Shown here: piece after piece, positions 34,334 to 43,600 of the stretch
Layout of the letters: each line of letters begins with the position of its first letter
Numbering within the stretch: position 1 is the first letter of the stretch
Translations under genes and position numbers: made by a program
Notes under the pieces: model-generated
Databases searched by the model: none
What the model was told of the DNA's origin: nothing
What the model saw: the letters and a program-made list of their open reading frames with translations, nothing else
Assembly (NCBI RefSeq): GCF_025143985.1
Contig: NZ_CP083564.1
Coordinates: forward strand, 869,501-933,500
Direction: 5' to 3'
Length of the DNA stretch: 64,000 nt
From: Sulfitobacter sp. W027
GTDB taxonomy: Bacteria > Pseudomonadota > Alphaproteobacteria > Rhodobacterales > Rhodobacteraceae

Positions 34334-35635
34334 TTACGCCGTGCCACCCCGACGCGCACCCGCAACCCAAACATCTGCAATCGCGCGGTCATCGCCCATC
34401 ATGATGGTGGCGAAGAGGCTTTCCCAGATATCTTTGGCAGCCGCGTGACGCTGTGCGATAGCGGGGGTCGAGTCGAGCGATAGCACGGTGATATCCGCCT
34501 CCATCCCAGTCGCTAGAGAACCCACATGATCCTGCAGATGAAGGCTGCGGGCCGAGCCTGCGGTGGCAAGCCAGATCAGCTGCGCCGCATGTAGCGGCGT
34601 GCCGCGCAACTGGCCGACCTCATAGGCTGCCGCCATGGTGCGCAGCATCGAAAACGACGAGCCGCCCCCGGTATCCGTCGCCAGCGCCAGCGGAATGCCC
34701 CGCGCGGCAAGGCCGGTCATGTCAAACAGCCCGGAACCGATGAAAGTGTTGGAGGTCGGGCAATGCACCAACGCGCCGCCCGTCTCTGCCAGCCGGTCGA
34801 TCTCACGCGGCTCTAGGTGGATCGCATGGCCGTAAAGGCCTCGTTCGTTCAGCAGTCCGTGGGTCTCATAGGTATCAAGGTAATCACGGGCCTCAGGAAA
34901 CAACCCGCGCACCCATTCGATCTCATCCGTCTGTTCGCTGAGGTGGGTTTGCATCAGACAGGTCGGATGCTCTGCCCAAAGCGCACCGAGGGCCGAGAGT
35001 TGCTCGGGCGTCGAGGTCGGAGAGAAACGCGGCGTGATTGCATAGCTCGCGCGGCCCTTGCCGTGCCAGCGCTCAATCAGCGTTTTGCTGTCTTCATAGG
35101 CCGATTGCACCGTGTCGCGCAGCCCCTCAGGGGCGTTGCGATCCATGCAGGTCTTGCCCGCCACGATCCGTTGACCGCGATCCTCTGCCGCCTGAAACAG
35201 CGCGTCGGCACTGTGGGGATGGATCGTGCAATAAGACGCGACCGTGGTGGTGCCATGGGCCAGCGTCAGGTCCAAATAACGCGCGGCGATCTCATCCGCA
35301 TAGGCCGGATCCGACAGGCGCATCTCTTCGGGGAAGGTATAGGTGTTGAGCCAGTCGATCAGCCGCTTGCCCCAAGAGGCGATGATCGCGGTCTGGGGAT
35401 AATGCACATGGGCATCGACAAACCCCGGACAAATCAGCGCGTTGCCGTAGTGCGTCACCTCGGTCTGCGGATGCGCGGCGCGCAGGGCGTCTCGATTGCC
35501 AACCGCCGTGATCCGGCCTTCTTCGATCAAGACACCGCCTTCGGTGTCGATCTTCACGGCATCCTCCCAGGCGCTTTGCATCGGGTTGCCGGAATAGCTG
35601 AGCGTTGCGCCCAAAAGGAGTCGTTGATTTGTCAT
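34334..35635 (-). CDS. guaD: Guanine deaminase
   Basis: A 433-residue zinc amidohydrolase that converts guanine to xanthine. Motifs in order are PGFVDAHVHYPQT, TCLMQTHLSEQTDE, the metal-binding GHAIHLEP, TGGALVHCPTSNTFIGSG and LALATDTGGG. Length and motif order match GuaD. It is divergent from mgtE and convergent with the CAP-domain gene. With the 8-oxoguanine deaminase-like gene it suggests purine salvage. Confidence 0.92.
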   Translation of the reverse strand: MTNQRLLLGATLSYSGNPMQSAWEDAVKIDTEGGVLIEEGRITAVGNRDALRAAHPQTEVTHYGNALICPGFVDAHVHYPQTAIIASWGKRLIDWLNTYTFPEEMRLSDPAYADEIAARYLDLTLAHGTTTVASYCTIHPHSADALFQAAEDRGQRIVAGKTCMDRNAPEGLRDTVQSAYEDSKTLIERWHGKGRASYAITPRFSPTSTPEQLSALGALWAEHPTCLMQTHLSEQTDEIEWVRGLFPEARDYLDTYETHGLLNERGLYGHAIHLEPREIDRLAETGGALVHCPTSNTFIGSGLFDMTGLAARGIPLALATDTGGGSSFSMLRTMAAAYEVGQLRGTPLHAAQLIWLATAGSARSLHLQDHVGSLATGMEADITVLSLDSTPAIAQRHAAAKDIWESLFATIMMGDDRAIADVWVAGARRGGTA

Positions 35636-35757
35636 GCCAGTGGTTTAGGTGAGGGCGAGACGGGGAACAATACCGAAGCGTCGCGGGTGCCGTTGTACCC
35701 CCGAGGCCGCTCGCCTATTGTCGCCTCCAACAAGGGCACAGGCACGGAGAGCAGCGG

Positions 35758-37161
35758 ATGTCAGAGCAGATCGAAGAGCTGGATCCGGCGGTAGCCTCTG
35801 AGGAGACTGCCGAGGCCTATATGCTGGACCGTAAGGCCGTTGCCGCGATCCTTGAAACCGTGGAGGCCGGGGATCAGGCCCATCTAACCCAGCTCATGGA
35901 ACCGCTGCACGCGGCGGACATCGCTGACCTTTTGGAGCAGATCGACGAGGATGACCGCGCGGCGCTGATCCGGCTCTATGGGCAGGAATTCGACGGTGAG
36001 ATTCTGTCGGAACTCGACGAGTCGATCCGCGAAGAGGTCATCTCCATCCTGTCGCCGCAGGTTCTGACCCAAGCGGTGCGCGAGCTGGACAGCGATGATG
36101 TCGTCGACCTGATCGAAGATCTGGAGGATGCGCAGCAGGAAACCATCCTCGACGCGCTGGAGGAGACTGACCGGGTCGCCGTTGAACAGGCGCTGAACTG
36201 GCCGGAGTATTCCGCCGGTCGTCTGATGCAGCGCGAGGTCGTCATGGCGCCCGAGCATTGGACGGTTGGTCAAGCCATCGACCACCTGCGCGCCACCAAG
36301 GAAGAAGACCTGCCCGATCAGTTCTATCACATCGTCATGGTCGACCCGCGTCTGCACCCGGTGGGCAATGTGACACTGGGCAAGCTGATGCGCTCGCGCC
36401 GCGAGACGCGGCTGGCGGATATCTTGGAGGACACATTCCAGATCATTCCCGCCATGCGCGATGAGGGCGACGTGGCCTATGCGTTTAACCAGTACCACCT
36501 GATTTCGGCCCCTGTCGTCGATGAAGAGGGGCGGCTGATCGGGGTCATCACCATCGACGACGCGATGGCGGTGCTTGATGAGGAACATGAAGAAGATATC
36601 CTGCGTCTGGCGGGTGTGGGCGAAGGCTCTCTCTCTGACCGGGTGACGGAAACGACCAAACAGCGCCTGCCGTGGCTTGCGGTGAACCTTGTGACGGCGA
36701 TTGCGGCATCGATGGTGATTTCTCAGTTTGAAGCAGCCATCGCGCAGATCGTGGCGCTGGCGGTGCTGATGCCGATCGTGGCCTCGATGGGCGGCAATGC
36801 AGGCACGCAAAGCCTGACCGTGGCAGTGCGTGCGATTGCCACCAAAGACCTCACCGGCTCCAACGTCTGGCGGGTGATCCGGCGGGAGGTTCTCGTCGGC
36901 TTGGTCAACGGGGTGATTTTCGCGGTGATCATGGGGATCGTCGGCGTGATCTGGTTCGGCTCTCCGGCGCTGGGCTATGTGATCGCCACGGCAATGGTGA
37001 TTAACCTTGTGGTGGCGGGGCTTGCAGGCACTGGTATCCCGATCTTACTGGAGCGGTTCGGGATTGACCCGGCACTCGCCTCGGGAGCCTTTGTGACGAC
37101 GGTGACGGATGTGGTCGGTTTTTTCGCCTTCCTCGGTCTCGCGGCGCTGGTGCTGTTGTGA
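35758..37161 (+). CDS. mgtE: Magnesium transporter MgtE
   Basis: A 467-residue Mg2+ channel. The N-terminal superhelical MgtE_N domain (HAADIADLLEQIDEDDR to about residue 145), a CBS pair (about 150-270, with HLISAPVVDEEGRLIGVITIDDAM) and five C-terminal helices with PIVASMGGNAGTQSLTVAVRA are all present. The N-terminal and CBS domains sense cytosolic Mg2+ to gate the pore. The end overlaps the GTG start of the next gene. Confidence 0.95.
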   Translation: MSEQIEELDPAVASEETAEAYMLDRKAVAAILETVEAGDQAHLTQLMEPLHAADIADLLEQIDEDDRAALIRLYGQEFDGEILSELDESIREEVISILSPQVLTQAVRELDSDDVVDLIEDLEDAQQETILDALEETDRVAVEQALNWPEYSAGRLMQREVVMAPEHWTVGQAIDHLRATKEEDLPDQFYHIVMVDPRLHPVGNVTLGKLMRSRRETRLADILEDTFQIIPAMRDEGDVAYAFNQYHLISAPVVDEEGRLIGVITIDDAMAVLDEEHEEDILRLAGVGEGSLSDRVTETTKQRLPWLAVNLVTAIAASMVISQFEAAIAQIVALAVLMPIVASMGGNAGTQSLTVAVRAIATKDLTGSNVWRVIRREVLVGLVNGVIFAVIMGIVGVIWFGSPALGYVIATAMVINLVVAGLAGTGIPILLERFGIDPALASGAFVTTVTDVVGFFAFLGLAALVLL

Positions 37162-37724
37162 GTGATGCTGCGGCCCGCAAGGCCGCGGCGCGCAAGGCCG
37201 CCTTTGCCCGCCGCAAGCCGTTGTTTGAGCAGGCGAATGCCGCGCAGGGGGGCTATTTGTCTGAGGTGCTGGCAGGCTACCGTGGCGTGCCGCTTTCGGG
37301 GTTCATGCCGATCCGGACCGAGATTGACCCCCGTCCCGCCATGGCAGAGGCCTGCGCCCATGGGCCGGTTGGCGTGCCGGTGATCATGTGGCCTGACCAT
37401 CCGCTCTCCTTCTCGCGCTGGACGCCGGAGACGCCAATGGTTTCGGGCAGCTTCGGCGCGATGATCCCAGAACATAACGATTTTTTCGAACCTGAGATCG
37501 TGATTGTGCCGCTCTTGGCCTTCAACCGCGCAGGCGCGCGGCTGGGCTATGGCGGCGGGTTTTATGACCGGACGCTAGCGATGCTGCGCGCGCGGAGGGC
37601 CACGATGGCGATTGGTTTCGCCTTTGCAGGGCAGGAGTGGGATGACATTCCGCTCGAGGAAACCGATGAGCCGCTGGACCTGATCGTGACAGAGGCCGGT
37701 GTGATCGAAGTGACGCAACGCTAA
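37158..37724 (+). CDS. 5-formyltetrahydrofolate cyclo-ligase
   Basis: A 188-residue enzyme that uses ATP to turn 5-formyl-THF into 5,10-methenyl-THF. It has the Lys/Arg-rich N-terminus (ARKAAARKAAFARRK), SFGAMIPEH and the C-terminal substrate motif GYGGGFYDRTLA. It starts with GTG at 37158, overlapping the mgtE stop by 4 bases, so it is translationally coupled. This coupling has no known functional reason. Confidence 0.92.
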   Translation: MSDAAARKAAARKAAFARRKPLFEQANAAQGGYLSEVLAGYRGVPLSGFMPIRTEIDPRPAMAEACAHGPVGVPVIMWPDHPLSFSRWTPETPMVSGSFGAMIPEHNDFFEPEIVIVPLLAFNRAGARLGYGGGFYDRTLAMLRARRATMAIGFAFAGQEWDDIPLEETDEPLDLIVTEAGVIEVTQR

Positions 37725-37781
37725 CCCGCCCAGGCGGAATAAGGGTTGCCGCCAAGGCGTCTGCGTCCTAGTCCATAGTTT

Positions 37782-38594
37782 ATGAAGATTTTGTTTCTTG
37801 GCGATGTGATGGGCCGGGCCGGACGGCGGGCGATCACCGAAAATCTGGCGCGGCTGCGGCGCGACTGGAAGCTCGATTTTATTGTGGTGAATGGCGAGAA
37901 TGCGACCGGGGGCATGGGCCTGTCGGGCGCGCATGCCAAAACGTTGCTGGATGCCGGAGCTGACTGTCTGACCCTTGGCGATCACGCTTTCGATCAGAAA
38001 GACATGCTCAGCTTTATCGAGCAGGAGCCGCGCGTGATCCGCCCGCTGAACTTCTCCAAATCCGCGCCGGGCAAAGGGGCCAAGCTGTTCACGGCGCAGA
38101 ACGGCAAGAAGGTTCTGGTCACCCAAGCGCTTGGCCAAGTCTTTATGAAACGGCCCTTTGATGATCCTTTCTCGGCGCTGGAGCCGGTGCTGAAAACGCA
38201 TCCTTTGGGCGGCATGGCGCAGGCGATCATCGTCGATATGCACTGCGAAGCTACGAGCGAAAAGATGGCCATGGGCCACTGGTGCGACGGGCGGGCGAGC
38301 CTTGTTGTCGGCACCCATACCCATGTGCCCACCGCCGATGCGATGATCCTGCCGGGCGGGACGGCCTACCTCAGCGATGCGGGCATGTGCGGCGATTATC
38401 ATTCGGTGATCGGCATGGATAAGGCCGAGCCGCTGCGCCGTTTCATCACCGGCATGCCGCGCGAACGTTTCACCCCGGCCAATGGCGAGGCGACACTCTC
38501 AGGCGTTTATATCGAAACCGATGACCGCACGGGCCGGGCCACGCGGATCGTGCCGGTGCGCGAGGGCGGTGCCTTACAGGCCAGCGCGCCCTGA
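37782..38594 (+). CDS. ymdB: YmdB family metallophosphoesterase (TIGR00282)
   Basis: A 270-residue calcineurin-like phosphoesterase. Metal-binding motifs are GDVMGRAGRRA, NGENATGGMG, LGDHAFD and GTHTHVPTADA, with the MCGDYHSVIGM C-terminal block. The Bacillus YmdB hydrolyses cyclic nucleotides and affects biofilm development; that role is not shown here. It lies 57 bases after the folate gene and is likely in one transcript with it. Confidence 0.93.
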   Translation: MKILFLGDVMGRAGRRAITENLARLRRDWKLDFIVVNGENATGGMGLSGAHAKTLLDAGADCLTLGDHAFDQKDMLSFIEQEPRVIRPLNFSKSAPGKGAKLFTAQNGKKVLVTQALGQVFMKRPFDDPFSALEPVLKTHPLGGMAQAIIVDMHCEATSEKMAMGHWCDGRASLVVGTHTHVPTADAMILPGGTAYLSDAGMCGDYHSVIGMDKAEPLRRFITGMPRERFTPANGEATLSGVYIETDDRTGRATRIVPVREGGALQASAP

Positions 38595-38689
38595 GGTTCT
38601 GACAGCATGCGCTTTTGCGTCGGGCTTGCGCAGGGCGCGTCAATCGGCGTAACTGGACAACGGCCTTTTGCCCGAATGACAGGTTCTTG

Positions 38690-40462
38690 ATGGAATTTTT
38701 CAGCTTCTCTCCGATGGAGACGGCCGTACTCACCCTTGTGGTGGTCGGCATGATGTTCGTGCTTTTCCTGCGCGAAGCTTTCCCTACCGAAGTGGTCGCC
38801 ATCGCCGGTGCAGCGCTGTTGCTGGCCATTGGCGTCCTGCCCTATGACGATGCGCTGGCAGTACTGTCAAACCCCGCGCCTTGGACGATTGCGGCCATGT
38901 TTATCATCATGGGGGCGCTGGTGCGCACCGGGGCGCTTGATGTGCTGACCCGGCTTGCCGAACGGTCGGCCAAGACACATCCTAAGACGGCGGTGGCGGG
39001 GGTGATCCTGTCTGTCATGGCGGCCAGTGCGATTATGAACAACACGCCCGTCGTCGTGGTGATGATCCCGGTGGTGGTGCAATTGACCCGCACGCTCAAT
39101 ACCAAAGCCTCTAAGTTGCTGATCCCACTAAGTTATGCCGCGATCATGGGTGGTTCTCTCACGTTGATCGGCACCTCGACCAACCTTCTGGTCGATGGTG
39201 TGGCACGGTCGCAGGGGATGGAGCCTTTCGGTATCTTCGAGATCCTCCCCGTTGGCCTTGTGGTCTGCGCGTGGGGCCTGATCTACATGCTGTTCTTCGC
39301 AGACAAGCTACTGCCCGCGCGCGACAGCATGGCGAATATGCTGTCGGACCGCTCTAAAATGAAGTTCTTTACCGAGGCGGTGATCCCCCCGGAAAGTAAC
39401 TTGATTGGCCGTGAAGTATTGGATGTGCAGCTGTTCAAACGCGAAGGCGTGCGGCTGATCGACGTGGTGCGCGGTGATGATTCATTGCGCCGCAACCTTA
39501 AAGGCGTTGAGCTTCAGGTCGGAGACCGCGTGGTGCTGCGGACCCAGATGACCGAGCTGTTGAGCCTGCAAAACAACAAGGAACTGCGCCGGGTTGATCA
39601 GCTTTCGGCAGTGGAGACCACGACCGTTGAGGTGCTGATCACGCCGGGCTGCCGGATGGTGGGCCGTTCGCTGGGCTCAATGCGGTTGCGGCGGCGCTAC
39701 GGGGTCTATGCGCTGGCGGTGCATCGGCGGAACCAGAACATCGGCCAGCAGCTTGATCAATTGATCATCAAAGTGGGCGACACGCTGCTGCTGGAAGGCG
39801 CGGCAGAGGACATTCAGCGGTTGGCCACCGACATGAACCTCGTCGATGTAACCCAACCCTCGGCCCGCGCCTTTCGCCGGGGCCATGCGCCGATTGCCAT
39901 CGCCGCGCTGGTGGGGATCGTCACATTGGCGGCCTTCAACGTGGCGCCGATCTTGGCTTTGGCCGTGATTGCTGTGGCCGTGGTGCTAGTGACGGGCTGT
40001 ATCGACGCGGAGGAGGCATTCTCTTTCGTGGAAGGGCGCTTGCTGGCGCTGATCTTTGCCATGTTGGCCGTGGGGGCCGCGCTGCAAAACTCGGGCGCTA
40101 TTGCGCTGATTGTCGATAATATCGCACCGGGGCTGGCGGAACTGCCGCCCTTCTGGATCATCCTGTCCGTGTTCCTGCTGACGACGACCCTGACCGAGAT
40201 CGTCAGCAACAATGCCGTGGCGGTGATCATGACGCCCATCGCCATCAGCCTCAGCACTGCGCTTGGCATGGACCCGCGCCCGCTGGTTGTGGCGGTGATG
40301 ATCGCGGCCTCCTGCGCCTTTGCCACGCCGATTGGGTATCAGACTAACACGCTGGTTTACGGGCCGGGGGGGTATAAATTCACCGACTTCATGCGCATCG
40401 GGATCCCGCTTAACTTAAGCATGTCGCTGCTGGTAAGCGCGGTGATCCCGCTGTTTTGGTAG
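38690..40462 (+). CDS. SLC13 family permease with central TrkA-C domains (1 of 2)
   Basis: A 590-residue transporter. About 11 membrane helices flank two cytoplasmic TrkA-C (RCK_C) domains (about residues 210-390, with NLIGREVLDVQLFKREGVRL and CRMVGRSLGSMRLRRRYG). This is the DASS/SLC13 group that carries di- or tricarboxylates, sulfate or other anions with sodium. The TrkA-C pair is thought to be regulatory. The ATG at 38690 starts MEFFSFSPMETAVLT and fits the first helix better than an earlier in-frame codon. A second protein of the same length and build is at 44.6-46.4 kb. Confidence 0.88.
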   Translation: MEFFSFSPMETAVLTLVVVGMMFVLFLREAFPTEVVAIAGAALLLAIGVLPYDDALAVLSNPAPWTIAAMFIIMGALVRTGALDVLTRLAERSAKTHPKTAVAGVILSVMAASAIMNNTPVVVVMIPVVVQLTRTLNTKASKLLIPLSYAAIMGGSLTLIGTSTNLLVDGVARSQGMEPFGIFEILPVGLVVCAWGLIYMLFFADKLLPARDSMANMLSDRSKMKFFTEAVIPPESNLIGREVLDVQLFKREGVRLIDVVRGDDSLRRNLKGVELQVGDRVVLRTQMTELLSLQNNKELRRVDQLSAVETTTVEVLITPGCRMVGRSLGSMRLRRRYGVYALAVHRRNQNIGQQLDQLIIKVGDTLLLEGAAEDIQRLATDMNLVDVTQPSARAFRRGHAPIAIAALVGIVTLAAFNVAPILALAVIAVAVVLVTGCIDAEEAFSFVEGRLLALIFAMLAVGAALQNSGAIALIVDNIAPGLAELPPFWIILSVFLLTTTLTEIVSNNAVAVIMTPIAISLSTALGMDPRPLVVAVMIAASCAFATPIGYQTNTLVYGPGGYKFTDFMRIGIPLNLSMSLLVSAVIPLFW

Positions 40463-40463
40463 G

Positions 40464-41498
40464 TCAGGCGCTGCGCTGTTTTTCGGTCTGAGCGGCGATC
40501 GCGTCAAAGCCTGCCTGCGCTTCAAGGAAGTTGCGGGTCAGTGGCGCGGTCAGTTCGGATTGGTCTGAGAAATAAGCCCCAACCCGGCAGATATGCGCCG
40601 CAAATTCGGGGTGTACGCCCGCGTCATCATAGCGCCGAATGCGGTCCTTGCTCAGCCAGCCACGCTTCTTGGCCTCCTTGCTGATCAGCTTAAGCCGCTG
40701 CACCGCATGGAAGGTCAGGTAGACCGAAAGATAGTCGAGGTAGTCGGGCAGGGGAATGCCGCAGGTGGGATCAAAGGCCTCGATCACCACGTCGACCATG
40801 TCCTGCGGTGCCACGGGCCACGCCTCATCCCCGATCAGCCACGCGATGTCTTCGGCCCCATGACGCAGGCCGGCATATTCAAAGTCGAACCAGCGCAATT
40901 TCTCGTCGCGGCCAATTGCGGCATTGCCTGACCGGCAGTCCCATTTCACAAACTGCCGCGCCGGGGCGTTGATGCGCTCATAGGCCGCGGTGCGGTCGAA
41001 TTGGTCCGAGATCCCGCCACCGAGGTCTTTGAGGAAGTCCACCGCATCGACGAAGTTCAACACCCAGTCGCGGTTGTTGCCAAGGTGCGGCATGATGGCA
41101 TTCAACTCGGTCTGGCGCGCCGCGCCGTGGATGCGGAAGATGGCCGCAACGGCCTGTGCCGCCAGATCGAGTTGTGCCGCCGGTTCCACCTGCGCAACCT
41201 CGACGTTGAGGCGGCGTTTGCCCACATCCGATTGGAACATGATCTCCCCCACCACGCCCAAACATTCGGGTAGATCGCTGCAATGGCGACCGAGTTCAGT
41301 CAGCACATGCGCTTCCAAATGGGTCCGGCGAAAGTTGGGGCGCAGGGTGGCGATGATCGTGCGGTCGGTCAGATGCAGGCGAAAGCTCGACCGGTTTTCG
41401 CCCCCGGGGGCCGACACCCGCGCCACGTCCTGACCGAAATGCTTGCGCGCCGCTGCGACGATCTGCGCCTGAGAGCTTTGTTCCTTGGGTCGTGCCAT
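40464..41498 (-). CDS. Aminoglycoside phosphotransferase (APH)-fold protein
   Basis: A 344-residue kinase-like protein. The catalytic loop reads KWDCRSGNAA (Asp and Asn in the APH pattern) and the metal loop reads WFDFEYAGLRHGAEDIAWL. The N-lobe lacks a clear glycine-rich loop but holds a lysine-free SSFRLHLTDRTIIATLR region. Such proteins phosphorylate small molecules; the substrate is not clear. The gene is convergent with the SLC13 permease gene; their stops are one base apart. Confidence 0.78.
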   Translation of the reverse strand: MARPKEQSSQAQIVAAARKHFGQDVARVSAPGGENRSSFRLHLTDRTIIATLRPNFRRTHLEAHVLTELGRHCSDLPECLGVVGEIMFQSDVGKRRLNVEVAQVEPAAQLDLAAQAVAAIFRIHGAARQTELNAIMPHLGNNRDWVLNFVDAVDFLKDLGGGISDQFDRTAAYERINAPARQFVKWDCRSGNAAIGRDEKLRWFDFEYAGLRHGAEDIAWLIGDEAWPVAPQDMVDVVIEAFDPTCGIPLPDYLDYLSVYLTFHAVQRLKLISKEAKKRGWLSKDRIRRYDDAGVHPEFAAHICRVGAYFSDQSELTAPLTRNFLEAQAGFDAIAAQTEKQRSA

Positions 41499-41818
41499 GG
41501 GGCCTCCGCTGGTGTTTTCGTCTGTCTAGACTGGCTGGCTGACGAGGGTACGGCGGGTTTTGGGCAAAACAAAGGCAATTTCACCCCTATGTAGATGGAG
41601 TGATTCGTCAGCATTAGGAGGGATTGACCTATACTAAAGAACAATGGCCCATGAGGGGGGTGGAATGTTTCGATAATGCGTTAGAGCTGCGCCCAATTCA
41701 CCGAAAAGATGGAAAGAATTTGCCGAAAAGAAGCGGTGCCTGATAGATTAAAAGGTCTGTGGGGGGCGCGCTGCTGCGGAGCGGTCGCGACTGCAAATGT
41801 ATATGAGGGATTGGTGTC
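41499..41818. other. AT-richer gene-free interval before the repeat-protein gene
   Basis: About 320 bases with a clear fall in GC compared with the flanks. No supported gene; the ribosome site of the repeat-protein gene (GAGGG about 10 bases before the ATG) is at its right edge. TATACT at 41632-41637 is a possible -10 but has no good -35. The fall in GC may mark regulatory DNA or acquired sequence. Confidence 0.5.
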
Positions 41819-43579
41819 ATGGGTTATAGATTCTCGAAGGATTGGAACAGCACGGCTGATAGTTGGTCCACCGACGGTGCGGCGGGCAGTGGATGTGATG
41901 CCAGCGGAACGAAGTCCTATCACAATGGCGGGGTAGAAGGGTCTTCCTTCGCCAAGTGGTATGACGAAAACCTGGCTGGGAAGTTCGACGGGAGCGATGA
42001 CGTCAATGGCTCCGGCTCTGGCGGCACGAAGGGTTCCGGCTCTGGCGGCACGAAGGGCTCCGGCTCTGGCGGCACGAAGGGCTCCGGCTCTGGCGGCACG
42101 AAGGGTTCCGGCTCTGGCGGCACGAAGGGCTCCGGCTCTGGCGGCACGAAGGGTTCCGGTTCGGGCGGCACGAAGGGCTCCGGCTCTGGCGGCACAAAGG
42201 GTTCCGGTTCTGGCGGCACGAAGGGTTCCGGTTCTGGCGGCACCAAGGGTTCCGGCTCTGGTGGCACGAAGGGCTCCGGTTCGGGCGGTACGAAGGGCTC
42301 TGGTTCCGGCGGCACCAAGGGTTCCGGTTCTGGCGGCACGAAGGGGTCCGGCTCTGGTGGCACGAAGGGCTCCGGCTCGGGCGGCACGAAGGGTTCCGGT
42401 TCTGGCGGCACCAAAGGTTCCGGTTCTGGCGGCACGAAGGGTTCCGGCTCTGGCGGCACCAAAGGTTCCGGTTCTGGCGGCACGAAGGGTTCCGGCTCTG
42501 GCGGCACGAAGGGCTCCGGCTCGGGCGGCACCAAGGGCTCCGGCTCGGGTGGCACCAAAGGCTCCGGCTCTGGTGGCACGAAGGGTTCCGGTTCTGGCGG
42601 CACCAAAGGTTCCGGTTCTGGCGGCACGAAGGGTTCCGGCTCTGGCGGCACGAAGGGTTCCGGCTCTGGCGGCACGAAGGGTTCCGGCTCTGGCGGCACG
42701 AAGGGCTCCGGCTCGGGTGGCACCAAAGGCTCCGGCTCGGGTGGCACCAAAGGCTCCGGCTCTGGCGGCACGAAGGGTTCCGGCTCTGGCGGCACCAAGG
42801 GTTCCGGCTCTGGTGGCACGAAGGGCTCCGGCTCTGGCGGTACGAAGGGCTCCGGTTCTGGCGGCACGAAGGGGTCCGGCTCTGGTGGCACGAAAGGTTC
42901 CGGCTCTGGCGGCACGAAGGGCTCCGGTTCGGGTGGTACGCAAGGTGGTGATACGGGTGGCGATGACAAGTCTGTTCTAAATTTCCTGATGGGAGAGAAT
43001 GGAGAGATTACAATCGCCGTTACGGAGATGCCGAATGGGCAGTTGCACTTTAACCTTTCACCCACAGACCCTGAGGCTGAGTCTCACGCAGACATCAACG
43101 GGCTTTTCTTCAATGTGACTGATGGCAGTGCAATCGAAGAACTGAACTTCTTCCCTGACGTGAACGCTGAAGGCTATCACCTTACGGACGTGAAAGCAGT
43201 TGATGACGGTGTCGACGGTTTCGCTGATGGCCCTCAAGCAGGGGGAAGTTTCGATGTAGGTCTGCAATTCGGCACCACGGCTGACAGTTCAGATGGTGAG
43301 GTCACAAGTACAAACTTCACCCTGTGGACCTATCCCGGTTCGCTGTCGTTCGAGGATATCGATCTGAGCGGCATGCGCGTTGTCGTCGACTCGGATGAGA
43401 CTGGCGGCGAGGTGCTTGAGGTGACCGGTATGGTCGATCCAGACATGGATGACCCCGACACCGCCGATACCTCGGACAGCGCAACCGCCCTTATGGATGC
43501 GCTCAGCCTTACCTCCATGCCTTCGGAAGAGGACGAAGAGACCGACACCTATGAGGATGACGCCTTCGACATGGCTTAA
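41819..43579 (+). CDS. Large octapeptide-repeat protein (GSGSGGTK)39 with C-terminal beta-rich domain
   Basis: A 586-residue protein in three parts. Residues 1-63 are an unrepeated N-terminus without a classical signal peptide (MGYRFSKDWNSTADSWS). Residues 64-375 are exactly 39 tandem octapeptides GSGSGGTK, the last ending in Q. Residues 376-586 form an acidic domain with ADINGLFFNVTDG, EELNFFPDV, SFDVGLQFGT and a hydrophobic tail DDAFDMA. This C-terminal part resembles domains of secreted Rhodobacteraceae proteins exported by type I secretion, but I cannot name its family. Coding on the plus strand is supported by purely synonymous variation among repeats. A bidirectional terminator follows at 43601. 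Confidence 0.85.
   Translation: MGYRFSKDWNSTADSWSTDGAAGSGCDASGTKSYHNGGVEGSSFAKWYDENLAGKFDGSDDVNGSGSGGTKGSGSGGTKGSGSGGTKGSGSGGTKGSGSGGTKGSGSGGTKGSGSGGTKGSGSGGTKGSGSGGTKGSGSGGTKGSGSGGTKGSGSGGTKGSGSGGTKGSGSGGTKGSGSGGTKGSGSGGTKGSGSGGTKGSGSGGTKGSGSGGTKGSGSGGTKGSGSGGTKGSGSGGTKGSGSGGTKGSGSGGTKGSGSGGTKGSGSGGTKGSGSGGTKGSGSGGTKGSGSGGTKGSGSGGTKGSGSGGTKGSGSGGTKGSGSGGTKGSGSGGTKGSGSGGTKGSGSGGTKGSGSGGTKGSGSGGTKGSGSGGTQGGDTGGDDKSVLNFLMGENGEITIAVTEMPNGQLHFNLSPTDPEAESHADINGLFFNVTDGSAIEELNFFPDVNAEGYHLTDVKAVDDGVDGFADGPQAGGSFDVGLQFGTTADSSDGEVTSTNFTLWTYPGSLSFEDIDLSGMRVVVDSDETGGEVLEVTGMVDPDMDDPDTADTSDSATALMDALSLTSMPSEEDEETDTYEDDAFDMA
42008..42943 (+). repeat. Tandem repeat, 39 copies of 24 bp
   Basis: Thirty-nine contiguous units of 24 bases, consensus ggytccggytctggyggcacsaar, in the repeat-protein gene. 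Units differ at the third codon positions and, in one unit, swap two serine codons; only the last codon changes the amino acid (K to Q). Several other frames are open because a 24-bp repeat keeps any stop-free frame open throughout. Confidence 0.97.
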
Positions 43580-43600
43580 GGCCCCGTCATTCTAGAAATG

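Noticed and set aside
42008..42943. CRISPR-like regular repeats
   Set aside because: Units are contiguous, 24 bp and without spacers; they are coding tandem repeats.
41681..43065. Long minus-strand and alternate-frame readings of the 24-bp repeat (EPEPFVPP-like and RAARAGTL-like repeats)
   Set aside because: A 24-bp repeat keeps any stop-free frame open over its whole length. Third-position variation matches the plus GSGSGGTK frame, and only that frame has a unique C-terminal domain.
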